The notes: generated by a model not told the origin, from the letters alone. A DNA stretch of 64,000 bases from Roseomonas haemaphysalidis (GCF_017355405.1 NZ_CP061177.1:2401001-2465000), one strand, 5' to 3'. Counted from the stretch's first letter, positions 38,891 through 49,071 are shown. Numbers and translations are program-made.

Positions 38891-39928
38891 TCAACGCCCC
38901 CAGGCGGTCAGAAAGCGTTCCAGCAGCCCGCCGATCACCTCGACGTTGTAGCCGCCTTCCTGCACCAGCACGGTCGGCAGGTTGAGCGCCGCCAGCTTCT
39001 CCGCCGCGCGGGCGAAGCCATCGGCCGTGACGCCCAGAAAGCTCAATGGCTCGTGCTCCGAGGCATCGAAGCCCAGCGGGACCACCAGTGCATCGGGGCG
39101 GAAAAGCCGCACCCGCTGCAGCCCCGTGTCGATGGCGGCGAGCCAGGCGTCGTCCGCGCTGCCCTGGCGCAGGGGCAGGTTGGCGTTGCAGCCGGAGCCG
39201 TCCCCCGCGCCGGTTTCCCCGGCATGGCCGACATACCACGGATAATAGCCCGAAGGATCGCCGTGCACGGAGACGGTCAGGACATCGCCGCGGTCCCAGA
39301 AGATGCCCTGCGTGCCGTTGCCATGGTGCGCGTCGATGTCGAAGACCGCGACGCGGGCGGCGCCGGCGTCCCGCAGCCGCTGCGCGGCGAGGGCGCTGTT
39401 GTTGATGTAGCAATGCCCGCCCGCCCGCGCTGCATAGGCATGGTGGCCCGGCGGGCGGCACAATGCGTAGGCGGTGCCGCCCTGCGCCACCGCGTCGGCC
39501 GCGGCCAGCGCCGCGCCGGCGGCACCCGCGGCGGCTTCCCAGGTGCCGTCGCCTATGGGGCAGGCGGTGTCGGCCGTGTACCAGCCGACGCGGCCGATGA
39601 TGGATTCGGGGCACACCGCCCCCTGGGCCAGCATCTCGGGTGTGGGATGCATGTTGGCGACAGCCTCGGGGCCCCGTTCCCGCAATCCGTTCCAGCCGCG
39701 CGAGGCGCTTTCCAGAAAATCGACGTAGCCGGCGTCATGCACCGCCAGCAGCGCCGCCCGCGTCGCGGCGGGCGGCTCGGCCGGTGGCAGGCCCAGCCGG
39801 TGCAGCGCGGACAGCAGCGCGCCCGCCCGCTCCGGCACCTCGAAGTTCGCGCGGACTTGGCCGCGCTGGAGAAAGAAGCGCGGCGTATGCCGCAGCTGGG
39901 CGGGGTGGGCGAAGCTCTGCATGGCCAT
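38891..39928 (-). CDS. Histone deacetylase-family amidohydrolase (acetylpolyamine-type)
   Basis: 345 residues. Zinc deacetylase of the AcuC/AphA/HDAC superfamily: ALCRPPGHHA (active-site His pair), CYINNSALAAQRL, VFDIDAHHGNGTQGIFW (zinc Asp and His), SGCNANLPL, and LGFDASEHEPLSF (second zinc Asp, DASEHDP-like). EGGYNVE is the C-terminal signature. It would remove acetyl from a polyamine, amino acid or similar amide. It is divergent from the oligopeptide-type transporter operon with 88 bases between starts, which suggests, but does not prove, a shared substrate. Confidence 0.88.
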   Translation of the reverse strand: MAMQSFAHPAQLRHTPRFFLQRGQVRANFEVPERAGALLSALHRLGLPPAEPPAATRAALLAVHDAGYVDFLESASRGWNGLRERGPEAVANMHPTPEMLAQGAVCPESIIGRVGWYTADTACPIGDGTWEAAAGAAGAALAAADAVAQGGTAYALCRPPGHHAYAARAGGHCYINNSALAAQRLRDAGAARVAVFDIDAHHGNGTQGIFWDRGDVLTVSVHGDPSGYYPWYVGHAGETGAGDGSGCNANLPLRQGSADDAWLAAIDTGLQRVRLFRPDALVVPLGFDASEHEPLSFLGVTADGFARAAEKLAALNLPTVLVQEGGYNVEVIGGLLERFLTAWGR

Positions 39929-40016
39929 GACGCTAAGATGAAGGGGCGGGCTTGTCGATCCGGTGCAACGAAGGCTAGCGTTCGGGCCAGGGGATTTTTC
40001 CAACGGAGACCGACGT

Positions 40017-41603
40017 ATGTCCATGTCGCGACGCGGCCTGATGGCTGGCGCTGCCGCCTTGCCGGTGCTCTGGCGGATCGAGGATGCCATCGCCCAGGGC
40101 GTGCAGCCCAGGCGCGGCGGCACGCTGAACAGCATCGTCAATCCGGAACCCCCGATCCTTCATGTGGGGATCAACAACCAGGCGCCGACGCTGATCGTCG
40201 GCGGCAAGATCTTCCAGGGCCTGCTCCGCTACGACAGCAAGCTCTCCCCCATGCCGGAGCTCGCGAAGAGCTGGGAGGTGAGCGCCGATGGATTGGAATA
40301 CACCTTCCACCTGCAGCAGAACGTGAAGTTCCACGACGGCGTGCCGATGACCGCGGACGACGTGGTGTTCTCCATCATGAAGTTCCACATGGAGGTTTCG
40401 CCCCGCGCGCGGGGCGTCTTCGCCCGCATCAAGGAAGGCATCGCGGTCGACCCCACGACGGTGAAGTTCGTGCTGTCGGCACCGTTCGAGCCGTTTTTAC
40501 TGATGTTCGACAACACGGTCTCGGCCATCGTGCCGAAGCACCTGTTCGAGGGCACCGACTTCCGCCAGTCGCCGGCGGTGGCCAAGCCGGTCGGCACCGG
40601 GCCGTTCCGGCTCGCCGAATGGCAGCGGGGCAACTTCATCCGGCTGGAGCGCTTCGAGGATTACTGGAAGCCGGGGCAGCCCTATCTGGATGCCATCATC
40701 TACCGCGTCGTGCCCGACAGCCAGAGCCGCCGTCTGGCCCTGGAAAGCGGCCAGGTGCAGCTGACCCAGTCCAACGACATCGAGCCCTTCGACGTGCCGC
40801 AGATGCGCGCGCGCCCGAACCTGGAGGTGCAGACCACCGGCTGGGAATACTTCGGCCCGCTGATGTGGATGGACTTCAATCACCGCGTGAAGCCGCTGGA
40901 CGACGTGCGGGTGCGCCGTGCCCTGACCATGGCGGTGAATCGCGACTTCATCGCGCAGCGTCTGTGGTTCGGCATCGGCAAGCCCGCGACCGGCCCGTTC
41001 CACAGCGCCACGCGGTTCTACGACGGCACCGCCAAGGTGCCGGGCTACGACCTCAATGCCGCCAAGGCGTTGCTGGATGAGGCGGGGCTGAAGCCGAACG
41101 GGCAGGGCGTGCGCTTCAGCATCAAGCATCTGAGCCTGCCGTACGGCGAGGTCTTCACCCGGTTGGGCGAATTCCTGAAGCAATCCTTCCGGCAGGTGGG
41201 CGTGGACCTGCAACTGGAAAGCGTCGATGTGGGCACCTGGTCGCAGCGCACCGCCAACTGGGACTTCGATACCACCATCAACTACCTGTACCAATATGGC
41301 GACCCGACGCTGGGCGTGGAGCGTTCCTACGTTTCCACCAACATCAAGAAGATCCTGTTCTCCAACGTCGCGGGTTATGCGAACCCCGAGGTGGACAAGC
41401 TCTTCGAGCAGGGGCGCGATGCCGCTGACCCGGCAATGCGACAGCAGGCCTTCTCGGCCGTGCAGAAGATCCTGGTGGCCGACATGCCGCTGCTGTGGCT
41501 GATGGAAATGTCCTTCCCCACGATCTACGACCGGAAGCTGAACAAGGTGATCACTTCCGGCTCCGGCGTGCATGCCAGCTTCGACGACGTGTTCCTGGCC
41601 TGA
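40017..41603 (+). CDS. Oligopeptide-type ABC transporter substrate-binding protein (SBP family 5)
   Basis: 528 residues. The signal peptide has an Arg pair (SRRGLMAGAAALPVLWRIEDAIAQ). The SBP_bac_5 body shows LAKSWEVSADGLEYTFHLQQNVKFHDGVPMTADDVVFS, KPVGTGPFRLAEW, FEDYWKPGQPYLDAIIYRVV, and DDVRVRRALTMAVNRD. These proteins bind peptides, nickel complexes or opines. GGAG 9 bases before ATG 40017 decides the start. It heads an operon with two permeases, a double ATPase and four hydrolase or VOC genes. Confidence 0.92.
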   Translation: MSMSRRGLMAGAAALPVLWRIEDAIAQGVQPRRGGTLNSIVNPEPPILHVGINNQAPTLIVGGKIFQGLLRYDSKLSPMPELAKSWEVSADGLEYTFHLQQNVKFHDGVPMTADDVVFSIMKFHMEVSPRARGVFARIKEGIAVDPTTVKFVLSAPFEPFLLMFDNTVSAIVPKHLFEGTDFRQSPAVAKPVGTGPFRLAEWQRGNFIRLERFEDYWKPGQPYLDAIIYRVVPDSQSRRLALESGQVQLTQSNDIEPFDVPQMRARPNLEVQTTGWEYFGPLMWMDFNHRVKPLDDVRVRRALTMAVNRDFIAQRLWFGIGKPATGPFHSATRFYDGTAKVPGYDLNAAKALLDEAGLKPNGQGVRFSIKHLSLPYGEVFTRLGEFLKQSFRQVGVDLQLESVDVGTWSQRTANWDFDTTINYLYQYGDPTLGVERSYVSTNIKKILFSNVAGYANPEVDKLFEQGRDAADPAMRQQAFSAVQKILVADMPLLWLMEMSFPTIYDRKLNKVITSGSGVHASFDDVFLA

Positions 41604-41613
41604 TCGCCGGCGC

Positions 41614-42597
41614 ATGGAACTGTCGCGCTTTCCTGCCTACCTAGCGGGGCGCCTGGTCAAGGCGGCGATCGTGGTGCTCGCGATCGTCGTCTGCAACTTC
41701 CTCCTGATCCACGCCGCGCCGGGGGATCCGGCCAGCATCATCGCGGGCCAGTCCGGCGCGGCGGATGCCCGCTTTCTGGAGCAGCTTCGGGCGCAGTTCG
41801 GGCTGGACCAGCCGCTGTATGTGCAGCTCTGGCTATACCTGAAGGGCGTGCTGACGCTGGACCTCGGCTTCAGCCACCGCCAGCAGGCCAGCGTCGCCTC
41901 GCTGGTGTGGGACCGGCTGCCGGCGACGCTGCTGCTGACGGGCGCCGCCTTTGTTTTCGCGATCGTGCTGGGCGTGACCATGGGCGCGCTGGCGGCGCGG
42001 CGGGTGGGCCGCTGGTCGGACAGCGTCATCACCGTGCTGGCGCTGGCCTTCTACGCCACGCCGCTGTTCTGGGTGGGGCTGATGCTGGTGCTGCTGTTCA
42101 GCGTCACGCTGGAATGGCTGCCCTCCTTCGGCATGATGTCGGTGGGTGTCGAGCTGTCGGGCATCGGCAAGGTGCTGGACGTGGCCAAGCACCTGCTGTT
42201 GCCGGCGCTGACGCTGGGGCTATTCTACGTGGCGGTTTATGCGCGGCTGTCGCGTGCCACCATGCTGGAGGTGGCGGACCAGGACTTCGTGAAAACCGCG
42301 CGCGCCAAGGGCGTGCCGGAAGGGCGCATCCTGCGGCGCCATGTGCTGCGCAACGCCATGCTGCCGGTCATCACCTTCGCCGGCATCCAGGCGGGGCAGC
42401 TGGTGGGCGGATCCATCCTGGTCGAGACGGTGTTCGCCTGGCCCGGCATCGGCCGCCTTGCCTTTGAGGCGCTTTTGGCCCGCGACTATCAGGTGCTGAT
42501 GGGCGTGTTCTTCTGCACCAGCGTCATGGTGGTGCTGTTCAACCTGATCACGGACCTGCTCTACGCCGTGGTCGATCCGCGTGTGGAGGTGTCGTGA
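41614..42597 (+). CDS. DppB/OppB-type ABC transporter permease
   Basis: 327 residues with six membrane helices. It starts with the RLVKAAIVVLAIVVCNFLLIHAAPGDPA segment, then LDLGFSHRQQASVASLVWDRLPATLLLTGAAFVFAIVLG, and the EAA loop DFVKTARAKGVPEGRILRRHVLRNAMLPVITF. The ATG lies 10 bases after the binding-protein stop. It pairs with the DppC-type permease that follows. Confidence 0.92.
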   Translation: MELSRFPAYLAGRLVKAAIVVLAIVVCNFLLIHAAPGDPASIIAGQSGAADARFLEQLRAQFGLDQPLYVQLWLYLKGVLTLDLGFSHRQQASVASLVWDRLPATLLLTGAAFVFAIVLGVTMGALAARRVGRWSDSVITVLALAFYATPLFWVGLMLVLLFSVTLEWLPSFGMMSVGVELSGIGKVLDVAKHLLLPALTLGLFYVAVYARLSRATMLEVADQDFVKTARAKGVPEGRILRRHVLRNAMLPVITFAGIQAGQLVGGSILVETVFAWPGIGRLAFEALLARDYQVLMGVFFCTSVMVVLFNLITDLLYAVVDPRVEVS

Positions 42598-43442
42598 TGC
42601 GCGGCTTCGCACGCAACTTCGCCCGCAACCGCGGTGCGGTGGTGGGGCTGGTTATTCTGCTGCTGGTCGTCATCCTCGCCATCGGCGCCCCCTGGTTCTA
42701 TCCCGGCAGCCCCTGGGACATGGCGGGCATGCCCTTTGCCCCACCGGGCGAGATGGACATGCTGCTCGGCTCTGACAGCCTGGGCCGGGACGTGGCGGCC
42801 GGCATCGCGCATGGCGCGCGGGTGTCTCTGCTGGTCGGTGCCGTGTCCACCGTGGTGGCGCTGGTCATCGGCATCGGGCTCGGCGCGCTGGCCGGCTACC
42901 TGGGCGGCTGGGTGGACGACGTGGTGATGCGCTTCACCGAGTTCTTCCAGACCATCCCCTCCTTCGTGCTGGCCATCCTGCTGGTGGCGATCTTCACGCC
43001 GACCATCTGGTCCATCGTCTTCGCCATCGCCGTGGTGTCCTGGCCGCCGGTGGCCCGCGTGGTGCGCGCGGAGTTCCTGTCGCTGCGGTCGCGGGAGTTC
43101 GTGCAGGCGTCCGAGGTGCTGGGCAAGTCGCGGCTTTCCATCGTCTTCGGGGATATCCTGCCCAACGCGCTGTCGCCCATCGTCGTGCTGTCGTCGCTGA
43201 TGGTGGCGTCCGCGATCCTGCTGGAATCCGCTCTGTCCTTTCTGGGTCTGGGCGATCCGAACCTGATGTCCTGGGGCTTCCTGATCGGCTCCGGCCGCAG
43301 CGTCATCCGCATCGCCTGGTGGATGAGCGTGTTCCCCGGCATCGCCATCTTCCTCACCGTGCTGTCGCTCAACCTGGTGGGCGAAGGGTTGTCGGACGCG
43401 CTGAACCCGCGCTTGGCCCGCGCCCGTGGAGGCAAGCCATGA
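42597..43442 (+). CDS. DppC/OppC-type ABC transporter permease
   Basis: 281 residues, about six membrane helices. It opens FARNFARNRGAVVGLVILLLVVILAIGAPWF and holds LLGSDSLGRDVAAGIAHGARVSLLVG and the EAA loop EFVQASEVLGKSRLSIVFGDILPNALSPIVV. ATG 42597 overlaps the upstream stop (TGATG); a GTG codon just before is also possible. The stop overlaps the ATPase start (ATGA). Confidence 0.92.
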   Translation: MRGFARNFARNRGAVVGLVILLLVVILAIGAPWFYPGSPWDMAGMPFAPPGEMDMLLGSDSLGRDVAAGIAHGARVSLLVGAVSTVVALVIGIGLGALAGYLGGWVDDVVMRFTEFFQTIPSFVLAILLVAIFTPTIWSIVFAIAVVSWPPVARVVRAEFLSLRSREFVQASEVLGKSRLSIVFGDILPNALSPIVVLSSLMVASAILLESALSFLGLGDPNLMSWGFLIGSGRSVIRIAWWMSVFPGIAIFLTVLSLNLVGEGLSDALNPRLARARGGKP

Positions 43443-45046
43443 CCCGCCTGCTGACGGTTGAGAACCTTTCGGTCGCGCTGCCCCAGGGCGCCGACCGGCC
43501 CCATGCGGTGGAAAACCTGTCGCTGCATCTGGTTGCCGGGGAAATCCTTTGCATCGTGGGTGAGAGCGGCTCGGGCAAGTCGATCACCGCCAACACCGTG
43601 ATGGGCCTGCTGCCGAAGCAGCTTCCCGTGACATCCGGGCGCATCACCTTCGAGGGCGAGGAGATCCTGGCGCTGTCCGACGAGGCGCTGCGTTCCCGCC
43701 GCGGCCGCCGCATGGCGATGGTGTTCCAGGAGCCGATGACGGCGCTGAACCCGCTGATGCGGGTGGGCGACCAGATCGCGGAAGCCCTGCAGGTGCACGG
43801 CAAGGGCGCCGAGGCGGCGAGGCGCGTGCCGGAACTGCTGGCGGCGGTGAACCTGCCCGACCCGGCGAGCATCGCCAAGAGCTACCCCTTCCGCCTGTCC
43901 GGCGGCCAGCGGCAGCGCGTGATGATCGCCATGGCGCTGGCGCTGGAGCCCGCGCTGCTGATCGCCGATGAGCCGACCACCGCGCTTGACGTCACGACGC
44001 AGATGCAGATCCTGCGGCTGATGCGCAAAATCCAGTCGCGCCAGGGCATGGGGGTGATGTTTATCACCCATGACTTCGGCGTGGTGGCCGAGATCGCGGA
44101 CCGCGTGGTGGTGATGCAGCATGGCCGCATCGTCGAGCAGGGCACGGCGCAACAGGTGCTGAACGCGCCGCAGCACCCCTACACCAAGGCGCTGATCGCC
44201 GCCGTGCCGCATGGCGACGCCGCGGCGCGGCCAGAGGTATCGAAGACGCCGGTGCTGGAGATGCGCGGCATCGAGAAGACCTATTCCCGCGGCGGCTGGA
44301 TCGGCCCGCGCGCGACGGTGCGCGCCATCCACAGCGCCGATTTCACGCTCTACAAGGGCGAGACGCTGGGGCTGGTCGGTGAATCCGGCTCCGGCAAATC
44401 CACGCTGGCCCGCTGCGTGGTGCGGCTGGTGGAGCCGGAAAAGGGCGAGATCATCTTCGCCGGCGAGGACCTCCGCCCGCTGTCCCGCGCCGGGTGGCTG
44501 CCCTACCGCAAGCGCATCCAGATGGTGTTCCAGGACCCCTACGCCTCGCTGAACCCGCGCCGCAAGGTGGGCGACGCGATCGCCGAGGGCCCGATCACCC
44601 ATGGCGTCGATCCCGCCGAGGCGCGTGCCCGCGCGGTGGAGTTGCTGCGGCTGGTGCAGCTCGACCCTTCGGCCATCGAGCGATACCCGCACGAGTTCAG
44701 CGGCGGGCAGCGCCAGCGCATCGGGCTGGCGCGTGCGCTGGCGATGCAGCCGGAACTGCTGATCGCCGACGAGCCGGTATCCGCGCTCGACGTCTCGGTG
44801 CAGGCTCAGGTGCTGGCGCTGCTGGCGGATATCCGCAAGCGGCTGGGCCTGACCATGCTGTTCATCACCCACGACCTGCGGGTGGCGGCGCAGATCTGCG
44901 ACCGCATCGCCGTCATGCAACGTGGTGCCATCGTGGAGCTCGGGACCACCGAGCAGGTCTTCGGCGCGCCGAAGCACGCCTATACCCGCGCGCTGCTGGA
45001 CAGCATCCCCGGCCAGGGATGGACCCCGCCCGCGCTTTCTGCCTGA
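43439..45046 (+). CDS. Fused double ABC ATPase (DppD-DppF / GsiA-type)
   Basis: 535 residues with two complete ABC domains, each with Walker A GESGSGKS, signature LSGGQRQRV or FSGGQRQRI, Walker [13 protein letters not shown] or [12 protein letters not shown], and the H-loop THD. The halves correspond to DppD (about 1-265) and DppF (about 275-535), fused as in GsiA. The fused form guarantees an equal ratio of both motors. It overlaps the DppC-type permease by ATGA. Confidence 0.94.
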   Translation: MTRLLTVENLSVALPQGADRPHAVENLSLHLVAGEILCIVGESGSGKSITANTVMGLLPKQLPVTSGRITFEGEEILALSDEALRSRRGRRMAMVFQEPMTALNPLMRVGDQIAEALQVHGKGAEAARRVPELLAAVNLPDPASIAKSYPFRLSGGQRQRVMIAMALALEPALLIADEPTTALDVTTQMQILRLMRKIQSRQGMGVMFITHDFGVVAEIADRVVVMQHGRIVEQGTAQQVLNAPQHPYTKALIAAVPHGDAAARPEVSKTPVLEMRGIEKTYSRGGWIGPRATVRAIHSADFTLYKGETLGLVGESGSGKSTLARCVVRLVEPEKGEIIFAGEDLRPLSRAGWLPYRKRIQMVFQDPYASLNPRRKVGDAIAEGPITHGVDPAEARARAVELLRLVQLDPSAIERYPHEFSGGQRQRIGLARALAMQPELLIADEPVSALDVSVQAQVLALLADIRKRLGLTMLFITHDLRVAAQICDRIAVMQRGAIVELGTTEQVFGAPKHAYTRALLDSIPGQGWTPPALSA

Positions 45047-45056
45047 AGGATTGATC

Positions 45057-46346
45057 ATGCCTGCTCTCGACCCCGGCGTCCGCCGCGCGATCTTCGATGC
45101 CGTGAAGGCGCTGGAAGGCGAATCCAACGCGGCGCTGGAGCGTCTGGTGCGCTGCCCCTCCACCCTTGGCAACGAGGCCTCGGCGCTGGACGAGATGGCG
45201 CGGAACTACGAGGCGCTGGGGCTGACCGCCCTGCGCATCCCCACCGTGCCGGCGAAGCTGCAGGACGTGCCGGGCTTCTCGCCGCCGCTGATCTCCTACG
45301 AGGGGCGCGACAACGTCGCCGCCGTGCACAAGCCGCGCGAGGCCAAGGGTCGCAGCCTTGTGCTGCAGGGCCATGTGGACGTGGTGCCGGAGGGCGCCGC
45401 CGACCTTTGGGCCACGCCGCCCTATGAGCCCAGCACCCGCGATGGCCGCATGTACGGCCGCGGCGTGGGCGACATGAAGGCCGGCGACATCAGCAATGTC
45501 ATGGCCTTTCGCGCGCTGCAGATGGCCGGGCTTCAGCCGGCCGCCGAGGTGCAGTTCCATTCGGTGATCGAGGAGGAATGCACCGGCAACGGCGCGCTGG
45601 CCTGCATGATGGCGTTGCCGAAATGCGACGCCGCCATCATCCCCGAGCCGGGGCCTGGCTTCGATGCCATCTATTCCGTGGAGGTGGGCGTCGTCTGGGC
45701 CTGGGTCACGCTGACCGGCCGCCCCACCCATGTCCGCAACATGCACGAGGGCATCAACGCCATCGAGGGCGTCTACCTGATCTCCCGCATGTTCAAGGAC
45801 TACGAGGGGGAGATGAACAAGGCTGAGAACGTCCACCCGTCCTTCTTCGGCGTGAATCACCCGGTCAACGTCAACCTCGGCACGCTGGAAGGCGGCGAGT
45901 GGAACAGCTCGGTGCCCACGCGCGCGCGCATCGGCATGCGGGTGGGCGTCATGCTGGGCCGCACGGCACAGGACGTGAAACGGGATATCGAGGCGCTGGT
46001 CGAGCGTGCCCGGCAGGATGAGCGGCTGCGCGGCACCCAGTTGAAGCTGGAGTTCAAGGGCTTCATGGCCGACCCCTGCGAGTTCGACATGCAGTCGCCC
46101 ATCGCGCTGCTGACCAAGAAGCATTTCGCCGAGGCCTCGGGCCGGGAACTGCGGGAATACAAAGTCTCGGCCCTCACCGACGGGCGCTTCTTCACGCTGT
46201 ACCAGGGCACGCCGGTGGCCTGCTTCGGGCCGGAGGCGGATAGTATCCACGGCATTGATGAAAGCGTCAGCCTGGATGGCTTTCACGCCACCACCAGTGC
46301 CATCGCGCTGTCCATGGCCGAGTGGTGCGGGGTCGAGAAGGCATGA
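45057..46346 (+). CDS. M20 family metallohydrolase, ArgE/DapE-like
   Basis: 429 residues. Two-zinc peptidase/deacylase: H106 and D108 in LQGHVDVVPEG, D139 in GRGVGDMKAGD, general base and ligand in IEEECTGNG (about 172-174), and a late GFHATTS His. The lid domain contains GRPTHVRNMHEGINAIEG. ArgE/DapE-type enzymes remove an acetyl or succinyl group from an amino acid, and others are dipeptidases. It follows the transporter ATPase by 10 bases and overlaps the next M20 gene by ATGA. Confidence 0.88.
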   Translation: MPALDPGVRRAIFDAVKALEGESNAALERLVRCPSTLGNEASALDEMARNYEALGLTALRIPTVPAKLQDVPGFSPPLISYEGRDNVAAVHKPREAKGRSLVLQGHVDVVPEGAADLWATPPYEPSTRDGRMYGRGVGDMKAGDISNVMAFRALQMAGLQPAAEVQFHSVIEEECTGNGALACMMALPKCDAAIIPEPGPGFDAIYSVEVGVVWAWVTLTGRPTHVRNMHEGINAIEGVYLISRMFKDYEGEMNKAENVHPSFFGVNHPVNVNLGTLEGGEWNSSVPTRARIGMRVGVMLGRTAQDVKRDIEALVERARQDERLRGTQLKLEFKGFMADPCEFDMQSPIALLTKKHFAEASGRELREYKVSALTDGRFFTLYQGTPVACFGPEADSIHGIDESVSLDGFHATTSAIALSMAEWCGVEKA

Positions 46347-47581
46347 GCAACCTTCCCGTCTCGGGCGCCCGGCTGTGGGACAGTCTGATGGAGATGGCGC
46401 GCATCGGCGGCACCCCCAAGGGCGGCTGCAACCGGCAGACCCTGACGGAGCTGGACGGCGCCGGCCGCGCCCTGCTGCGGCGCTGGGCGGAGGAGGCGGG
46501 CTGCACCCTCAGCGTCGACCGCGTTGGCAACATGGCGCTGCGAAGGGAAGGGCGGGACCCGTCGCGGCCGGCCGTGGCGATCGGCAGCCATCTGGACACC
46601 CAGCCGACAGGTGGCAAGTTCGACGGCGTGCTGGGCGTGCTGGCGGGGCTTGAGGTGCTGCGCGCGCTGCATGATGCGCGCATCGAGACGGAGGCGCCGA
46701 TTGTCCTGGTCAACTGGACCAACGAGGAGGGAGCCCGCTTCTCGCCGCCGATGATGGGCAGCGGCGTGGCCATGGGCCTGTTCACGGAGGAGGAGGTCCT
46801 GGCCAAGCGGGACCCCGCGGGCGCGGTGTTCGGCGAGGAACTGCGCCGCATCGGCTGGCAGGGTGAGGCCGACCCCGCCGGGCTGCAATCGCTCGGCGCC
46901 TATTTCGAGTTGCATATCGAGCAGGGTCCGCTGCTGGAGCGCGAAGGCATCCCGGTCGGCGTGGTGGACCGGGCTTTGGCGCAGGCCTGGTTCGACGTGA
47001 CGGTGACGGGCGAGGATTTCCACGCCGGCGGCGCCATGGCACCCCGCCGCGACGCGCTGGTGGCGGCGTCGCTGCTGGTGCAGGCGGTGGAGGAGATCGC
47101 CATCGCCGAGGCTGGCCGCGGCACGGTGGGGCGCCTGACGCTACGGCCGGACAGCCGCAATGTCGTACCCTCCGAGGCGTGGTTCAGCGTGGACTTCCGC
47201 CATGGCGACGAGGCCGCGCTGGCCCGCATGGGCGCCGCGCTGCGTGCCCGTGCCGCCGAGGTGGCCGCCGCCCGCAAGGTCAGGGCGGAGGTGGCCGACT
47301 TCTGGCACTGCCCGCTGACCCCTTTCGACCCCACGCTGGTGGCCGCCCTGGAAACCGCCGCCCGCGGGCGGGGCCTGAACTATCAGGTGATGCCCACCGG
47401 CATCGGCCATGACGCGGTTTATGTTGCCCGCCGCGTTCCCACCGCCATGATCTTCGTGCCCTGCGAAGGCGGCATCAGCCACAACGAGGCCGAATCCATC
47501 ACCCCCGCCTGGGCCGAGGCGGGACTGGTGGTGCTGGCCGACGCCGTGCTGGCGACCGCCGGCCGTGCCCAACCGGAGTAA
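46343..47581 (+). CDS. M20 family amidase, hydantoinase/carbamoylase type
   Basis: 412 residues. HyuC/AllC/beta-ureidopropionase-type zinc amidase: H83 (AIGSHLDTQPTGGKFDG), D94, E128/E129 (NWTNEEGARF), ELHIEQGPLLE and a C-terminal GISHNEAE. Such enzymes hydrolyse N-carbamoyl amino acids, allantoate or ureidopropionate, releasing ammonia and CO2. This subfamily is distinct from the ArgE/DapE-like M20 encoded just upstream, so two different N-groups may be removed. Start overlaps the upstream stop (ATGA). Confidence 0.88.
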   Translation: MSNLPVSGARLWDSLMEMARIGGTPKGGCNRQTLTELDGAGRALLRRWAEEAGCTLSVDRVGNMALRREGRDPSRPAVAIGSHLDTQPTGGKFDGVLGVLAGLEVLRALHDARIETEAPIVLVNWTNEEGARFSPPMMGSGVAMGLFTEEEVLAKRDPAGAVFGEELRRIGWQGEADPAGLQSLGAYFELHIEQGPLLEREGIPVGVVDRALAQAWFDVTVTGEDFHAGGAMAPRRDALVAASLLVQAVEEIAIAEAGRGTVGRLTLRPDSRNVVPSEAWFSVDFRHGDEAALARMGAALRARAAEVAAARKVRAEVADFWHCPLTPFDPTLVAALETAARGRGLNYQVMPTGIGHDAVYVARRVPTAMIFVPCEGGISHNEAESITPAWAEAGLVVLADAVLATAGRAQPE

Positions 47582-47585
47582 CCGC

Positions 47586-49064
47586 ATGCGCATCGCCATC
47601 GGCGGCTTTCTGCACGAAAGCCATTCCTTCGCTCCCGTCGCCACGGGGTGGGAGGAATTCCGCACCCCGGGCGGCTTTCCCGCCTATCACCGTGGCGCGG
47701 GGCTGTTCGATGTCCTGCGTCCGACGTCCGCCCCCGCGGCCGGTGCGCTGTCGGTGGCGGAGCCGGAGGGCATCGAGCTGGTGCCGCTGTCCTGGTGCTT
47801 CGCCAATCCGGCCGGGCCGGTGACGGAAGAAGCCTTCGAGCGGATCGCCGCCTGCCTGGTGGCGGACCTTGCCGTCGCGGTCGATGCCGGCGGGCTGGAT
47901 GGCGTGTACCTCGACCTGCACGGCGCCATGGTGGCCGAGCAATTCCCGGATGCCGAAGGCGAGCTGTTGCGCCGGGTCCGTGCCGTTGTCGGGCCGGATG
48001 TGCCGATCACCACAAGCCTCGACCCGCATGCCAACGTCACGGCGCTGATGGCGGAAAAGGCGGATGCGCTGGTGCCGTTCCGCACCTATCCGCATGTGGA
48101 CATGAAGGCCGCCGGAGCGCGGGCCATGGAACTGCTGATCGCGCGCATCCGCCGCGGCACGCCCTGGCCGCGCGCCTTCCGGCAGGTGGACTACTGGACC
48201 CCGCTGACCATGCAATGCACCATGGTCTCGCCCATGGCCGACGTGCTGGCGGAGCGTGCCCGGCTGGCCGCCGGCAGCGGCGTGGTGGAACTGGGCTTCT
48301 GCTTCGGCTTTCCCTATGCCGATTTCCCCGGATGCGGCATGGCGATCACCTGCTACGCCGAGGATCAGGCTGCCGCCGATGCGGCCGCCGAAGGGCTGAA
48401 AGCGTATCTGGATGCGCATGAGGCCGATTTCGCGGGCGGCGCCATTCCGGCGGCCGAGGGTGTGGCGCAGGCCGTGGCCCGGGCCGGCGCCGGCGGCCCG
48501 GTCGTGCTGGCCGACACGCAGGACAATCCCGGTGGTGGCGGTCATGGCGACACCACCGGCCTGCTGGCGGAGCTGATCCGCCAGAACGCACCCGCCACGC
48601 TTGGCATCATCAATGACGCGGCCAGCGCCGCTGCCTGCCATGCGGCGGGGCAGGGTGCCGAGATCGCGCTGTCCCTGGGCGGCAGGTCCGACGGCACGCC
48701 GATCGAGGTGCGGGCCAAGGTGCTGCGACTGACCGATGGCCGCTTCACCTGCACGGGGCCGATGAGCGCGGGCAACCCCGCCGACCTTGGCCCCACGGCC
48801 TTGATTGGCATCGGCCCGGTCAAGGTGATCGTTGTCACGCGCAAGATGCAGGCGCACGACCAGGCGCTGTTCCGCCACATCGGCATCGAGCCGGCGGGCG
48901 AGCCGATCCTGGCGCTGAAGTCCAGCGTGCATTTTCGGGCCGATTTCCAGCCCATCGCGCGGGAGGTAATCGTGGTGGCGGCGCCGGGCCCGGTGCTGGC
49001 CGATCCGTCCGGCTTTCCGTTCCAGCATCTGCGGCCCGGCATCCGCACCCGCCCCATGGGCTGA
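47586..49064 (+). CDS. M81 family metallopeptidase (MlrC-like)
   Basis: 492 residues. It begins RIAIGGFLHESHSFAP, the M81 start (GG..HE.N/SF), has DGVYLDLHGAMVAE, ITTSLDPHANV and FRTYPHVDM with the zinc-binding residues, and a C-terminal DUF1485-like domain (ADTQDNPGGGGHGDTTGLLAELI). MlrC of sphingomonads cleaves the linear microcystin tetrapeptide; related genes are common next to peptide transporters and most have unknown substrates. It follows the carbamoylase-like gene by four bases. Confidence 0.88.
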   Translation: MRIAIGGFLHESHSFAPVATGWEEFRTPGGFPAYHRGAGLFDVLRPTSAPAAGALSVAEPEGIELVPLSWCFANPAGPVTEEAFERIAACLVADLAVAVDAGGLDGVYLDLHGAMVAEQFPDAEGELLRRVRAVVGPDVPITTSLDPHANVTALMAEKADALVPFRTYPHVDMKAAGARAMELLIARIRRGTPWPRAFRQVDYWTPLTMQCTMVSPMADVLAERARLAAGSGVVELGFCFGFPYADFPGCGMAITCYAEDQAAADAAAEGLKAYLDAHEADFAGGAIPAAEGVAQAVARAGAGGPVVLADTQDNPGGGGHGDTTGLLAELIRQNAPATLGIINDAASAAACHAAGQGAEIALSLGGRSDGTPIEVRAKVLRLTDGRFTCTGPMSAGNPADLGPTALIGIGPVKVIVVTRKMQAHDQALFRHIGIEPAGEPILALKSSVHFRADFQPIAREVIVVAAPGPVLADPSGFPFQHLRPGIRTRPMG

Positions 49065-49071
49065 ACGCCGC

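Noticed and set aside
37880..41080. Frame of more than 1000 codons on the plus strand across comM and the deacetylase
   Set aside because: It is antisense to two well-supported genes and then runs out of frame through the binding-protein gene.
47586..49064. Microcystin degradation (mlr) cluster from the MlrC-like gene
   Set aside because: mlrA, mlrB and mlrD are absent and M81 proteins are common beside unrelated peptide transporters.
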